Of a stretch of 64,000 bases of DNA, positions 23,377 through 34,708 are shown piece by piece; within the stretch, counting starts at the first letter, position 1, and each line of letters opens with the position of its first letter. The translations under genes were made by a program, and so were the position numbers. Under the pieces are notes generated by a model. It had not been told where the DNA came from. It did not search any database and saw only the letters and a program-made list of their open reading frames with translations. The DNA comes from Humulus lupulus (lineage: Eukaryota; Streptophyta; Magnoliopsida; Rosales; Cannabaceae). The stretch covers positions 54,420,866 through 54,484,865 of the forward strand of contig NC_084800.1 of assembly GCF_963169125.1 (NCBI RefSeq). Reading direction: 5' to 3'.

Positions 23377-24324
23377 GCCGCATATGTACACATCACCACC
23401 TAAGCTCTCCACTCACGGCTGGGTGAGCTTTTCTTTCCCTTTACATGCACCACATAGCACCCATGAGCCAAGGCCCAGCAAGAAAACACAATATAGCATG
23501 ATATAATATCAACAATGATCATAATAATCATTCAGGACTACCAGTCCAAAACAGCTAAGTGACAGTCACAAAAGTCACTAATGTGGGTACAACTTCCTTT
23601 AGTCTTGTGACGATAGGGTCACCGGGGCTTAATAGATAAGTGAACCTTTCACTAGCTTAAACAGGTTAGGTGCATGATGACTAGTCACCAATATAACCTA
23701 CCTCATGACCATAGAGTCATAACCAAGGAACAACATTCCCTAGCCATGTGACAAGCAGTCACCTAGGCCTTTGGCCCTGGCTCTGAGTAACTAGCTTAGA
23801 CTAGTCAAGCGCTTATAAGTTTCATTGCCCTTAGGGTCGGTCCAGCATTAATGCCTTAGAGTCATTCAACGCTGATATCGATTAGATCTAATCTTCATTC
23901 GGCCCTGCGTTCAGGACGCTTATGTTGTTTCTGACTCTTAGGTCAATATCCCTGACTAGTCAGTGCCATATACAAGTAAACAATATTTGCTAGCATTTAA
24001 TATGCAATCAATGTCCACATTTATCAACCAACATGCCTTAACAACAATCATGCATGTCACATACACAGGGTGCCGTTTTCTTACCTCTGATTCGAGCGAG
24101 AATGAGTAAAAGAATGATCCTTGACAACGATCTGACTTTTAGTCCTTTAGCGGTCACCTAGTCATTACAAAATATGGAACACCATCAATAAAATGATTAA
24201 CAAAGGTTCCCAAACCAAGATCTAGCCTCCGGGACATCAATCCCCACTAATCCGGGTAGTAGGAACAATCCCGAGGCCTAAAACCAAGTTCTCGAGGCCA
24301 AAACACTCAAACGGGCTCAAACTT

Positions 24325-24500
24325 GTCCAAGGGCTGTGGCCCTAACACCTTGGGTCGCAGCCCCCAGCCACTCCAGGAGCAAGGGCCGCAGTGCCCTACT
24401 CTTAGGGCCGCGGCGCCCAGCAAAGGAAAAATCGCTCCACCTGCTTCTTCGAGCTAGGGCCGCGGCGCCCAAGAACATGTCGCGACCCCCAACCCAGAGC
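24325..24500. repeat. GC-rich cassette in reverse solo LTR
   Basis: GGGTCGCAGCCC, GGGCCGCAGTGCCC, AGGGCCGCGGCGCCC (twice) and TGTCGCGACCCCC within 175 bp, in the middle piece of the split reverse LTR. Confidence 0.8.
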
Positions 24501-24719
24501 CATCCCCAAACACGTTCTCCTTCATCCCAAACCCTCCAAAAACATACCTAAACACTTCCAAATCATCAAATCAAAGTTCCCAAGTTTCCCAATGATCCAA
24601 AACCATCAATTCCCAAGGCTCGAACGAACCAAAAACACAACAATTCACAAAAGCCAATTCTAAGCTTAGAAACTCTAAAAACTCAAAACTTAAAACTTAG
24701 ATTACCTTTGATTAGGTTG

Positions 24720-27136
24720 TGTAACAACCCAAAATCGCTAATAAGGCTTAAGGGCCTTGATTAGTGTGCCTGGAGGGCATAATGGACTTTATGATTGATT
24801 TTAATGAGTAAAATGCATGATTATAATTTAAAGCATGTTATATGACTATTTGAATATTTGAGATGCATGACTATGTGTATTAGTATGCATGTAGGCCCTG
24901 ATTGTGTTAGAAGGGCATAATTGTAATTTTGGTCATTTTGGGCATAACTGTATTGTTATGTGATGATTGTTGAGACCATAGTGGTATGTGGATGTATCTG
25001 TGATTTGTGACTCGAGACGATCCCAGAGAGCAGATTAGCGGAAAAGTCATGGCGGAAATTTATACCCGGCTCGGGGCGAGCCTGGGGGTATAAACAAGAA
25101 ATTTAGAGATTATATTGAGGTTAATTTTGATAATGAGGATTACATATTTGGTGATTTATCAGGTATTGGGAAGCAAGCGGGAAAATATAAGAAACACTTG
25201 AGGAATTAGCGGGAATTGGGTAAAATGACTAAAATGGCCCTACGTGGACAAAAGGGTTTAGAATTAATAGGGAGGGCATTTTGGTCAATTGGCTTTTTAG
25301 AGATTTATTATTGAGGCTTTATTCACTTAGTGGGATTTATAGAGAAAGTGTGATGGCTGTGGAGAAAAAGAAAGAAAAGAAAGAAAAAGGAAAGAAAGAA
25401 AAGAGAGAAAACATAGGGGTTTTCCAAAGGGGCGGTTTGTTCATTCTTGCACCATTTTTCTTGGAGCAAAGCTCAGTGGAGAGCTAGGATAGGCTGAGCA
25501 TAAAGGATCCTAAGTTGGACTTGAAGATTTGGCAAGGATTAGCATGAACACATCAATGTTTGAGGTAAGTTTTTAGAGTTTTCAGTTTTAAGGGTTTGGC
25601 TGGTTTGAGCTGTGTTTTGAGCTGAGATGATGGGAATTTTAGGGAATTTCTGGGCAAGCTTTGAGGAAGAGCAAGCTATGGAGGTATAGGAAATGAATCA
25701 AGGTCGAAATTGCATCAACGGTATGAATTCTAAGCCTTTAACTTTGTTGTTTGACTGAATTTCTGGGTTTAGGGTTAACCATGGTAAATTTTGAGATTTG
25801 GGATGAATGTTCTTGGGTTTTGAGGATTTGGGATGCTTGGGATGAGTGGAGAGTGTTTATAAGCTTGATTTTGAGTTTGGTAAAGATTTGGGGAAGTTTG
25901 GGGTGGAAATGGTTGAAGGAAATCGCAGAAAACGATTTCTGGTGTTGCCTGCCTGCAACTAGCGCTACAGCGCTAGTCTTTGGGCGCTGTAGCGCTAGGC
26001 CCTGTTTCTGGGTGGTGTGGTTCTTCTTGTAGTGCTATAGTGCTCTCTTTTGAGCGCTGTAGCGCTACCCTGTTCCCAGAAAGGGGTTTTTGGGCTATTT
26101 TTGAGGGATTTTGACCTAGGGTTCGGGGTTCGATTCCACCACCTTGTTTTGTGGATCTAGGACTTCCCGGGGGGCTCGGGATTGGTCCTGAGGCTAGGTT
26201 TTTGGACTTGGGGTTCGATGTTGACTTTGACCTATGGCTGTGTTTAGGTGTACGCTAAGGCTCGTGTGGGATCGTGCTCAATGAGTCAAGTGTTGAAAGC
26301 TATCAAATTGACAGGTAATAAAACTATAGCACCCGTAGGACAGGGCATGGGCCCATAGTGAGATTGCGGGGCACGGCCCTATATTGCATTACATGTTAGG
26401 GTGCAGACTTGATTGAATTGATAAATGTTCAAATGTTATTTGAGTAGAATATCTGTGATTATGGTTTAATGAAACGGCATGGAGCCGAGAACGGCAATGG
26501 AGCCGAGAACGGCCTTGGGGCTGGAAGTAACACTTAGCACATGGGATGCTTATAGCCAGGGTGGGACCCAAGGGATACATGAGTTATCCTTACGGTAAGG
26601 ACCGAGACCCCAGGCTTTGGTAAGGCCTCTGGGGCGGCATGGCCGTGCTTGTCCAGTCTGATGGTTTTCCTCCTTATCAGTGGATTATATGTCAGCTATA
26701 TTCTATGCATATGTTATATACTGTATGAGTTTTCTTGCTGGGCTTCGGCTCACAGGTGCTCTGTGTTTCAGGTAAGGGCAAAGATTGAGTCAACCAGCCA
26801 TGAGTACGGAGAGTATGAAGTGACGTGTACATGTTTGGCCTGCCCGACTGCTTTGGTTGGGGGATTATTTGAGAAAAGGCTGTAATAATCTGTGATTTTA
26901 ATACTTAATCAATTGTAAACTTATTTTAAGTTGTAAATAGTTTTCAAACCTTATTTTGGGATCCCAAATGTTAAATACTTGAAGTTTTCAATAAAGTAAA
27001 CCATTTTCAAAAGATTACAGCCTCAACTTTTGCTTAGTTACACTTTTGTTTTAAAAACCTCGGTTAGCGAGCTAATTGCACAGAGTTTTCTTTTAAAACT
27101 CACTTGGTAACGACTCTAAGGTAGTAGGGCGTTACA
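24720..27136 (+). mobile_element. Solo LTR, forward, nested in reverse LTR
   Basis: TGTAACAACCC to GGGCGTTACA, 2417 bp. Flanks GGTTG (24715-24719) and GGTTA (27137-27141) fit a 5-bp duplication with one mismatch. It is a diverged member of the same family (GGGCCTTGATTAGTGTGCC at the start, TTTTCTTGCTGGGCTTCGGC at 26728, GTAACGACTCTAAGGTAG at the end). No internal region is present. Confidence 0.88.
25945..26080. repeat. GC-rich cassette, AGCGCTGTAGCGCT type
   Basis: ACTAGCGCTACAGCGCTAG, GGGCGCTGTAGCGCTAGG, GTAGTGCTATAGTGCTC and GAGCGCTGTAGCGCTAC. It occupies the slot that holds GCCGCGGC motifs in the sister LTRs (after AAACGATTTCTGGTGTTGC), but the motif is different. Confidence 0.85.
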
Positions 27137-27839
27137 GGTTATTTCTCGTCAAATCCTTCGGTCAAGAAGCTTCTAATCTTTCCTAGGGTCACTATGCCTC
27201 GATCCTCGCTTGATTCCGACTCCAAGAACTCGAGATTTCTTCAAAAATGCTTCGAACGGTAAAAAAATAACTAACGGGAAGAACGTGAGGTTTTCTAACA
27301 TACATTCTATCTGACAAGCTACTTCAAGCTTAAGTAACCTCAAAGAAAACCTAGTGCTCGAGGTCCCAAAAACACCCCCAAGGACATTATAGTCAAAACT
27401 CCCAGAATTTCCTCATGATCTCATTAACTCCCAATTTATCATCAAATAACTTTCCCATTACTCAATATCCCAATAAAAGACCCCCGTTATGACAAAACCG
27501 CTAATTCATAATATAAGATCGTCTCATGCCGAATAGCTCGAATATATCTCCATAATAATGGGATCTCATTCACAAGTCACAATATGCACCCAAATATACA
27601 AATATGCCCTCAACATGCCAAATTACCAAAATATCATACTAATCAAATGTGGACCCACATGCATGCATATAACATCATATTATAATATAATTCACATAAA
27701 CATGCATATATTCATTTAATGGCATAATTAAATAGTTATGGCCCTCCCAACCTACTAATCCAGCCAATAAACCGTATTAAGGATTTTGGGGCATTACAGC
27801 TATACAATACAATACAGTATAATACAGGTACAAAACGCA

Positions 27840-28630
27840 CACTACAAGAAATTTGACACTTACCTACCAATATTAATCGTAGGTAAAGATAGTGTATTGG
27901 TAGGTAAATCCCTTTACCTACATATTTTGACCAATAATGTATTAGTAGGTAATAGTTAGTCGAGAAAATAACCATTGCCTACTATTGACATATTGGTAGG
28001 CAAAACTCACATGGACCCCACAGAAATGACTTGGAGTTGTTTGACATGGCATCTGACGTGGCAAGTCTTGTGGCAAGTTTTTAGTGAAACACTTGCATGC
28101 ATTTATTGGACCAGTTGGAAATTTATAATTGTGTTACTTGTCATCTTTTTATTGGTTATGTGGCACTAAATGATTGGTCCACGTGGCATGCTATGGTATA
28201 CTTATTTTTACCTACACTTAATTATTTGTGAGTAAAGATACTATTTCTATGTAGGTAATTTTAATTATATATTTAAATTTAATTGAATATAAATAATAAA
28301 ATAAAGTAATTAATTTAAACATATTTAACATTGTTCCTCAAATAAATTATTTAACATTAATAACAAAATAAACAAACATATATTATAAAATACTCATTGC
28401 TTATTAAAGATGAGTATTGATAAGTCTATACTCATAAAAAATATCAACAAGTCTATACTCTATGTAGTTCTCTTTTCGAGTCATTACAAACTCAGCAACG
28501 TCATTTTTAAAATACATTATAGTTACTTGTCATTTAAAAAAAAACAATAATAATTTAACGTATTCTTTTTAACAATTGAATAATAATAAATAATTAGTAT
28601 TACATAATAATTTATATCATTTAATAAAAT
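27840..28630 (+). mobile_element. CACTA-type left end with subterminal repeats
   Basis: CACTACAAGAAATTTGACAC is a canonical CACTA terminus, followed by many ACCTACCAATA/TATTGGTAGGT units in both orientations (27863-28005) and weaker ones at 28205-28262. No transposase and no matching right end were found in the window, so it is a truncated or very degenerate copy. The right boundary given is only the start of the next element. The sequence after 28262 is AT-rich with no features. Confidence 0.65.
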
Positions 28631-29369
28631 TGTTGACGCGGTTTTTCGCCAACAGGGGATTAAAAAATCCGATTAGAGAGATTAAGTTTGTTAATAAACC
28701 GTAAATATAAACTCACAAAGTTTTTACATGGTTAAGTAGTTAAAATCCACGTAGTCCATGAATCACCCTTATTCTTGCTTCAGAACTCTTAAGGAAATTG
28801 TTTATGAAAATTTCACCAAAGTTTTGGTATACAAGATGTCGATCCATTTTACTGTCAATTCCACTTATATTTATAGGGAATTATGATGGATAATAACTAT
28901 AAATGGTAACATACAAGATTGGGTAACTTCCTAATTTAATGGATACGTAAATAACATAATTAAGTTGATTGCCATTTACATCAATCAATAAATATATATA
29001 ACGATTGTGTGCATTTACTGTGCATATTGATGATCCGAGTATGTAGGGATTCTTCCATGTGCATCTTTAACCCACCTCGAGCTAGATGTCACTCTCGAAC
29101 TGGATATAACTGGAACATGACAGATTGACTTAGATTATACTTGGGATTAATAAAGGCGATATGGACATTGGACATTGGATACTTTGATTTCTGTCATCTG
29201 CGCTTCAAACGATATGAATGATCATGGATTATCCCAAACTCAGTGACACAGTCTCGAGCTGTTTGGTCTGGGGTTAACGAAACATCTCTGAAGTCTTGCA
29301 TCATTTACTTATTACATGCCAGTTGTACCCCGAGCAAGATAGTTGAACTCGTGTTTTTAGAGTACAACA
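28631..29369 (-). mobile_element. Solo LTR, Tat-like, reverse
   Basis: TGTTGACGCGGTTTTTCGCC to GAGTACAACA, flanked by a perfect 5-bp duplication AAAAT (28626-28630 and 29370-29374). The outer 24 bp resemble the reversed end of the Tat LTR at 34630-34653 (GGCAAAGAACCGCGTCAACA), which gives the orientation and family. 739 bp, no coding. Confidence 0.85.
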
Positions 29370-29472
29370 AAAATCATATAAAAATAATGATAATATTCCA
29401 CTTTGTTAGGATTTTTTTTAAATATTAATTTTAGTATTAAGGTTGGAATTGGACAAAAAAAAAAATTATGTC

Positions 29473-30316
29473 TGTTGTCCGTGTTTTCTCCGAGTGACAT
29501 GTGACACACTTTAAGGGTGATTAGAATTCCGCGTAAGCTAGTAAAGTGTCTCGGAGTCTATTCTGAGCTCCATAGGAGGTAAGCCCGTGCTTCACTACAT
29601 TTGACCACCACCAGAGGAGTCCATCCTCCTAGAAGCATCACTCCTCGAAGACCTTGTCACTGGACGGTGCTGCAAGTTTCACTACAAGACCAACTCCTTC
29701 CTAATCACCTCCTCTGAGTCTACGAGGACCTTCCTCTAGGCAAGGAGAACGGTAGCCAAGTGTTAAGCATAATGACCCTGGACCACATACATCTTTCTGA
29801 CACCTGTTGTCACATGTATCGTGGTGTCGACTTCGCACAAATGACAAAATGGATGTCGATGTCATCTGACATAGGGAAACGTGCAGCTACCACTCTCACA
29901 ATTTCAGAAGTGTTTCCTCCAACAAAATGGTAGGGTGACATTCCTTACTTTTGGCCCACTAAGATACGTTAAAGCCCACCATTTCATTTATGTATAGAAT
30001 GCGTATTTATTATGTAACAAACGCTCATTAGGGAGAATAATTGTAATCAACTCTAATTAATAAGCTTAATTTCCCCAATAGCCTATAAATAGGGTTAGGA
30101 CACACATTGTAAAAGATCTTAATTCCTACTTTTAGAGTGAGTCGATATGCTGCCTAAAAACCAAGAGAACTTAAGTTGAGCAAGTTCTTAAGCATCCTAA
30201 TACAAGTGACTCATGAACTAGGGTTAATTAACCTGAACCACGTAAGAATCTGTGTTCCAATCTCATTTTCTTTAAGTTTTCGTTTACTTAGCTGTTAGAA
30301 AAAGAGCTAGTCAACA
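29473..30316 (+). mobile_element. Probable solo LTR
   Basis: TGTTGTCCGTG to GCTAGTCAACA with flanks ATGTC and GTGTC (one mismatch). A TATA box CCTATAAATAGGG lies at about 30081, about 235 bp from the end, as in the other LTRs here. The boundaries are less certain than for its neighbours. Confidence 0.55.
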
Positions 30317-30449
30317 GTGTCCAAATTGCACTTTTTTTGTGTTCATCCAACACAAAATTCAAGTCTCTAACTTTATTTATCTAGAGAGCTAGAGTTCAAG
30401 AAGGCAGAAGGGCCTAGTTGTAATGGTGTCATCTAATCTCAATAATTTA

Positions 30450-31790
30450 GGGTGCGTTTGGAAAACCACTTTGTAATTAGAATTAAGGGTGCATTTGAAA
30501 AGATATCCTGTAATTGGAATTGGGTGTAATTCAGAGTAATAACTCAATTTGGCATGTTTGTCTGACCATGTAATTGCACAATAACTATGTAATTAGATGT
30601 AATTAAGGGATCCAACTTACACTCTCCAATTCTTACAGCCCCCTTTGAGAATTTGGTGTAATTATTTGTTATCCCAAAAATCAAGAAGTGAATGACTGGG
30701 CATGCATTAATTACACGTGGCTGACATCTGGCATAATCTGTGCTCGACTATCGACCAGGAAGATATTCAGTATCATGCGATTGGTTTCTTTATACGACCA
30801 GCCTGATCATATGCACATAATACGCGGAGGAAATCTTAGGCAGTTATGATGGAATCCGAAATTATCTCCCATGATTTCCGGAGTATCCGGTTATTTAGGA
30901 AATAATATCTGTAACAAATCAATGTAAATCTTCCTTGAGCTTATAAATAAAAGAAGAGGGCTTAGGGAAGAGGGGCCTTTTCTTTTCTGACTTCTAGATC
31001 ACTTGAGATTAGAATGATCAAATTAGTCATATTGTATTGTTCTTAGGTTGGTGAAACTCATTGAACCCTAGTTCTTTGATCACTCCTTTAGATCTTACAT
31101 CAAGAACAATCTAAGTGGACGTAGGTTATTACCAGATCCTGGGGCTGAACCACTATAAAATATTGTGTTCTTATTATTTTCGTCATCACGTTCTTTTCAA
31201 CGCATTCATCCACGTCAAGCGTATTTTGACTCCGTGTCAGTTGCCCAAAATCAGGGTCAACATTATTAATTTCTATTAATTTTAAATAGTATTTGTTACA
31301 AAATATTATTTTTCTGTATTATTACTAATTGTTTTACCAAATATGACAATATGAATTCATAAGTAATCACCACTTGACATCCAAACACACTTTGTTTCCA
31401 AACAGATATGTAAGTACTACCCTAGTACTTACACAGTCTAGTAATTGCATAATTGTTTCCAAACACACATTGTAATTTGAGATAATTACTAGATTTGATA
31501 TGTTTGTTTAACTAAGTAATTAGATAATATCCATGCAATTGGAGGTAATTGAAGTGCCGCAATTACACTATCAAATTTCTCATCAGTACTAAAGATAAAT
31601 ATATATACTATCAGTTTTAAATAATAAATATTACATAATATTATAGTTTATTGTATAATTACTAGCTGTCTTGCCAAACATGACTTTAGAAATTCATATG
31701 TAATTACCACTTGACATCCAAACGTACATTGTATATTAAAATACAATGTAATTACTAGGCTATGTAATTACATAGTGACTTCCAAACACA
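30450..31790. mobile_element. MITE cluster with GGGTGCGTTTGG ends
   Basis: The left end GGGTGCGTTTGGAAAACCAC and right end GTGACTTCCAAACACACC are inverted repeats. Inside, similar words repeat (GGGTGCATTTGAAAAG near 30488, TTTCCAAACACACATTG near 31458, CCAAACACACTTTGTTTCC near 31380), along with many TGTAATTA/TAATTACA words. This suggests two or more related MITEs inserted in each other. A solo LTR (30667-31262) splits the cluster. Target duplications were not resolved; PIF/Harbinger or hAT origin is possible. Confidence 0.55.
30667..31262 (+). mobile_element. Solo LTR nested in MITE
   Basis: TGTTATCCCAAAAATC to CAGGGTCAACA, flanked by a perfect 5-bp duplication TTATT (30662-30666 and 31263-31267). 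A TATA box GCTTATAAATAAAAG lies near 30940. 596 bp, no coding. Confidence 0.85.
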
Positions 31791-31873
31791 CCAAATTTTC
31801 AGATTATAATAAGGGTAAATACAATTTTGGCCCATGTGTTTTGCAAAAGTTACCGATTGGACCCTGTGTTTTG

Positions 31874-32247
31874 TGTAACGCCCCATGTCACCATGACTGT
31901 TTCCTGGAATGACGATTTGCCCTGCAAACCAACACGAGTATTTCCAGCGTGCTTTGTCCTCACTCGCACACTTCTTGATAAAACTTCCTAGGAGGTCACC
32001 CATCATGAGACTACTACTTGTCAAGCACGCTTAATTTTGGAGTTCTCAAGTGATGGGCTACTGAAAAGAAGATGCGTATTATTGGCATAGGTAGTATCCA
32101 TCAATCCATTTAAGTCCTCTTCAACTGTGTAGTCTCATACCTACACAATCTTAGAATCATCACACTTGACCTTCCCCAGGCGATATGGGATCACACAGCT
32201 TTTACCCGGTCTTTCCCCCTGCGAATTACGTGATTCTAACTATCACA
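31874..32247 (-). mobile_element. Cassandra-type TRIM solo LTR, reverse
   Basis: TGTAACGCCCC to ACTATCACA, 374 bp, with a perfect 5-bp duplication TTTTG (31869-31873 and 32248-32252). It contains a 5S rRNA-derived block in reverse, the defining feature of Cassandra terminal-repeat retrotransposons in miniature. These are non-coding and depend on other elements for movement. There is no second LTR or internal region, so this is a solo LTR. Confidence 0.85.
31986..32076 (-). promoter_or_regulatory. 5S rRNA-derived Pol III promoter block
   Basis: Read on the minus strand: GAACTCCAAAATTAAGCGTG, CTTGACAAGTAGTAGTCTCA and TGATGGGTGACCTCCTAGGA. The A box AAGCGTGCTTG and C box GATGGGTGACCTCCTAGGAA are nearly those of plant 5S rRNA. 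The first part of 5S is diverged and the gene is incomplete, so this is not a ribosomal gene. Confidence 0.88.
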
Positions 32248-32604
32248 TTTTGTTAAATGACAATTTGGACACTGCGTTTTGCAAAGTGAAACAAAAGAGT
32301 ACCCTAGACCAGATTTTGGTCAAACTTTTTTTATATGACCAACATGTCCCTAGTGTTACAAATTAGTGAATTTAATAATCTAAAATAAAAAATAATAGAA
32401 TTAAAAATTAATAAAAAAAAACTAATATAAAATTTTAATTTATAAAATTAGAGGCATTTTGGTCATATTAAAAAATTAAAATTTGGTCTAGGGTACTCTT
32501 TTGTTCTATTTTGCAAAACGTAGGGTCCAAATTGTCATTTAACAAAACACAAGGTCCAATCAGTAACTTTTGCAAAACACAGGATCTGAAATGTTATTTA
32601 CCCT

Positions 32605-32799
32605 TATAATAATGTGGGTAGCATGAATATATTTACATTGAAAAAGTTTGGCCTATGGTATATGTATGGGGTTATTATTATAAATTTGTTCAATGCTTTT
32701 AATTTCCCCTTGTATCATTTCTTATTCGCATTATATTATATATATAATTAATAAATTTTCTATAGATGAATTTTAAATTTTGATTAAGCTTTATAATTG
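32605..32799. other. AT-rich spacer
   Basis: Short AT-rich DNA between the MITE and the chromovirus 3' LTR; ends with AATTG (32795-32799), the candidate target duplication of the chromovirus. Confidence 0.6.
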
Positions 32800-33889
32800 T
32801 GTAACACCCTAATTTCTCATAGATTACCGAGAACACAACGTTGGGTCATAATTATAAATATTGCTCTTTTATTTAATAAAAACTTAAAAATAAATACATG
32901 GATCCATGGTTTTATAAAAATAAAATACTTGTCGTTAACATAAAAATGAGCAACACATAAATAAAACAAACTTTAAAATAAACTTTAAAATAAATAATTT
33001 GGCCCGCTTGATCTTGCTCGACTACATGGTCCCCAACGAATACATCACGAAGCTCTTAGGTCCCACTCACCACCGGCCTTTCTATCCTTAATTTCCTGAA
33101 ATAACAACATCATAAGGAGTGAGTTTCTAAGCCCAGTAAGGAAAATACAAACAAGGGTTAGTCATATAATCAAACATAACATATATTCACCAAAGTCATA
33201 CAAACACAACATCTAGATCATATCATATCTTAAGTCATAATTCTAAATCATAATCTAAGCCATAAATCATAAATCACACTCTAAGTCATAAGTCATAGAT
33301 CATAAATCATAGGTCATAAATCATAACTATAGGTCATATATCATAATCATAACTAAAAATAACAAATCAGATATAATAAAAAGATAAGTGCTTATACAAA
33401 GGTTGCAATTAAGCCCCAGAAAAAAGTCTGTCATACACCAGACATAGGTCCGTCATAAAGTTTTGGCAACCGAGCCTACCGGACATAGTCCGCCATACAT
33501 CATTGGACACCTTAGGTCCAGACACACTTACCCATTTATTGTACCTGAAATGTTAGGTCATACAAACATAAACTAGATCATAATACTAAACTATCTAATT
33601 TTCCCTACCAACACCGGGATAATTGAGAACAAATGCGGAACTTGGAGCACTCCTAAAACCAGCAATAAAAATAGTGAGTATTTCTAAAGGACAGAGATAA
33701 AAGGAATAGAACTAAACCACCAAGAGGAAACTTACCAAAAAGACACCTTAAGTTCAAAGAACTTAAAATCCTAACCACAAAACCATAAAAAAAGTTAGAA
33801 CCTGAATGAAAACTAAGGAATCAAACAGAATGAAACTTAAGAATAAGAGTAACTCAGTTGACCTTATGGATTAGTTTAACTCCGATACC
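32800..33889 (-). repeat. Chromovirus 3' LTR, outer part
   Basis: Starts TGTAACACCCTAATTTCTC on the plus strand and matches 52038-53140. Includes a run of TCATAAATCATAA/AAGTCATAA repeats (33225-33355) also present at 52455-52580. Ends at ATACC, the duplication made by the Tat insertion. Confidence 0.92.
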
Positions 33890-34653
33890 TGTACGCCCTG
33901 ATTTTCCACGGGCTGATTAGCAGGCCGAGCTTCGAACTAATCATGGTTAGTCCATAAGTATCCCCCAGGTCGGGGGTCCTGTCTTGAGGTCGCCCCCCAT
34001 TAGCTCGAGGAATCCTCAAGGACCTTCCCAGACTCCCAAGACTGGAGCAAGGAATCGAAAGGCCGAAGGTCGGGTCAGATGCACAGCTAGTGGTACGAGC
34101 TAGATATGGAGGCTACGACCCCTTGTAAAGTCAACACACGCAAGATAAACGTGCATATATCTGACATCATGTGTCTGATATCTCCCTGACTTCTCGGACA
34201 CGCTGCAGGAATGTGCGCATTCAGACACCCACGGCTGGGTTGGGCCGTGCGGCCCATTATCTCCTTACCTATCGATGTGACCATACTTACGTGTCAGGTT
34301 TAGGAATTAATCATGAATGTCACAGAGTTTATATGACAAATAAGAAGGTCATGGGATGACCTCCTTGCCAACTTCCAGGTGCTTTCTCCTATAAATATGG
34401 AGACCCTTGGAGTTGATAAGGGTTGGAGAAACAATAATCTCTAGAGAGACATACTTTGTAACCAAATACCCAGAGTATATCAATAATATTGACTAGTGGA
34501 GTATAAGGATTTTAACCTTTGAACCACTTAAAAACGTGCCTTGAGTCACCTATTTCATCCTCTAAGATCTTATATCTGTTACGGTTCTACATTCAGCACT
34601 AATTCCCTTCTCTCCTTCTCTTAATTACCTGTTGGCAAAGAACCGCGTCAACA
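33890..34653 (+). repeat. Tat 5' LTR
   Basis: 764 bp, complete. TATA box TCCTATAAATATGG at about 34389. The 62-65 codon frames in it are identical or nearly so in the 3' LTR and are not genes. Confidence 0.93.
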
Positions 34654-34708
34654 GTTTGGTGCTTTCATTGAGAGCAAGTTCGATTAGTGCTGCTACAAAC
34701 ATCCAACT

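Larger units (their letters stand above)
18116..27798 (-). mobile_element. Reverse solo LTR split by two nested insertions
   Basis: Begins TGTAATGCCC and ends TTTTGGGGCATTACA; the flanks GTTAT (18111-18115) and GCTAT (27799-27803) are a 5-bp duplication with one mismatch. Only three pieces belong to it: 18116-18435, 23377-24719 and 27137-27798, together about 2.3 kb, the usual length of this LTR family. The pieces carry the family's reversed landmarks (CCCAGCAAGAAAACA near 23475). The first gap holds a deleted chromovirus and the second another solo LTR of the same family in forward orientation. Confidence 0.88.
31812..32604. mobile_element. Long-TIR MITE
   Basis: The left arm (31812-31873 plus 32248-32350) and right arm (about 32455-32604) are inverted repeats of roughly 150 bp: AGGGTAAATACAATTTTGGC, TTTTGCAAAAGTTACCGATTGG and AGAGTACCCTAGACC reappear in reverse on the right. 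TATAATA flanks both sides (31805-31811 and 32605-32611). The left arm was later split by a Cassandra-type LTR. No coding. Long arms suggest a Mutator-like foldback. Confidence 0.8.

Noticed and set aside
31986..32076. 5S rRNA gene
   Set aside because: Only the control-region part matches; the remainder is diverged and it lies inside a TG...CA element with target duplication, so it is a Cassandra LTR.
33225..33355. Tandem TCATAAATCATA region as a separate satellite
   Set aside because: The same run occurs at the same place in the other LTR (52455-52580), so it is part of the chromovirus LTR.
34087..34359. Small ORFs repeated almost identically at 45690-45962
   Set aside because: They lie inside the two Tat LTRs and are repeated only because the LTRs are; no domain or start context.
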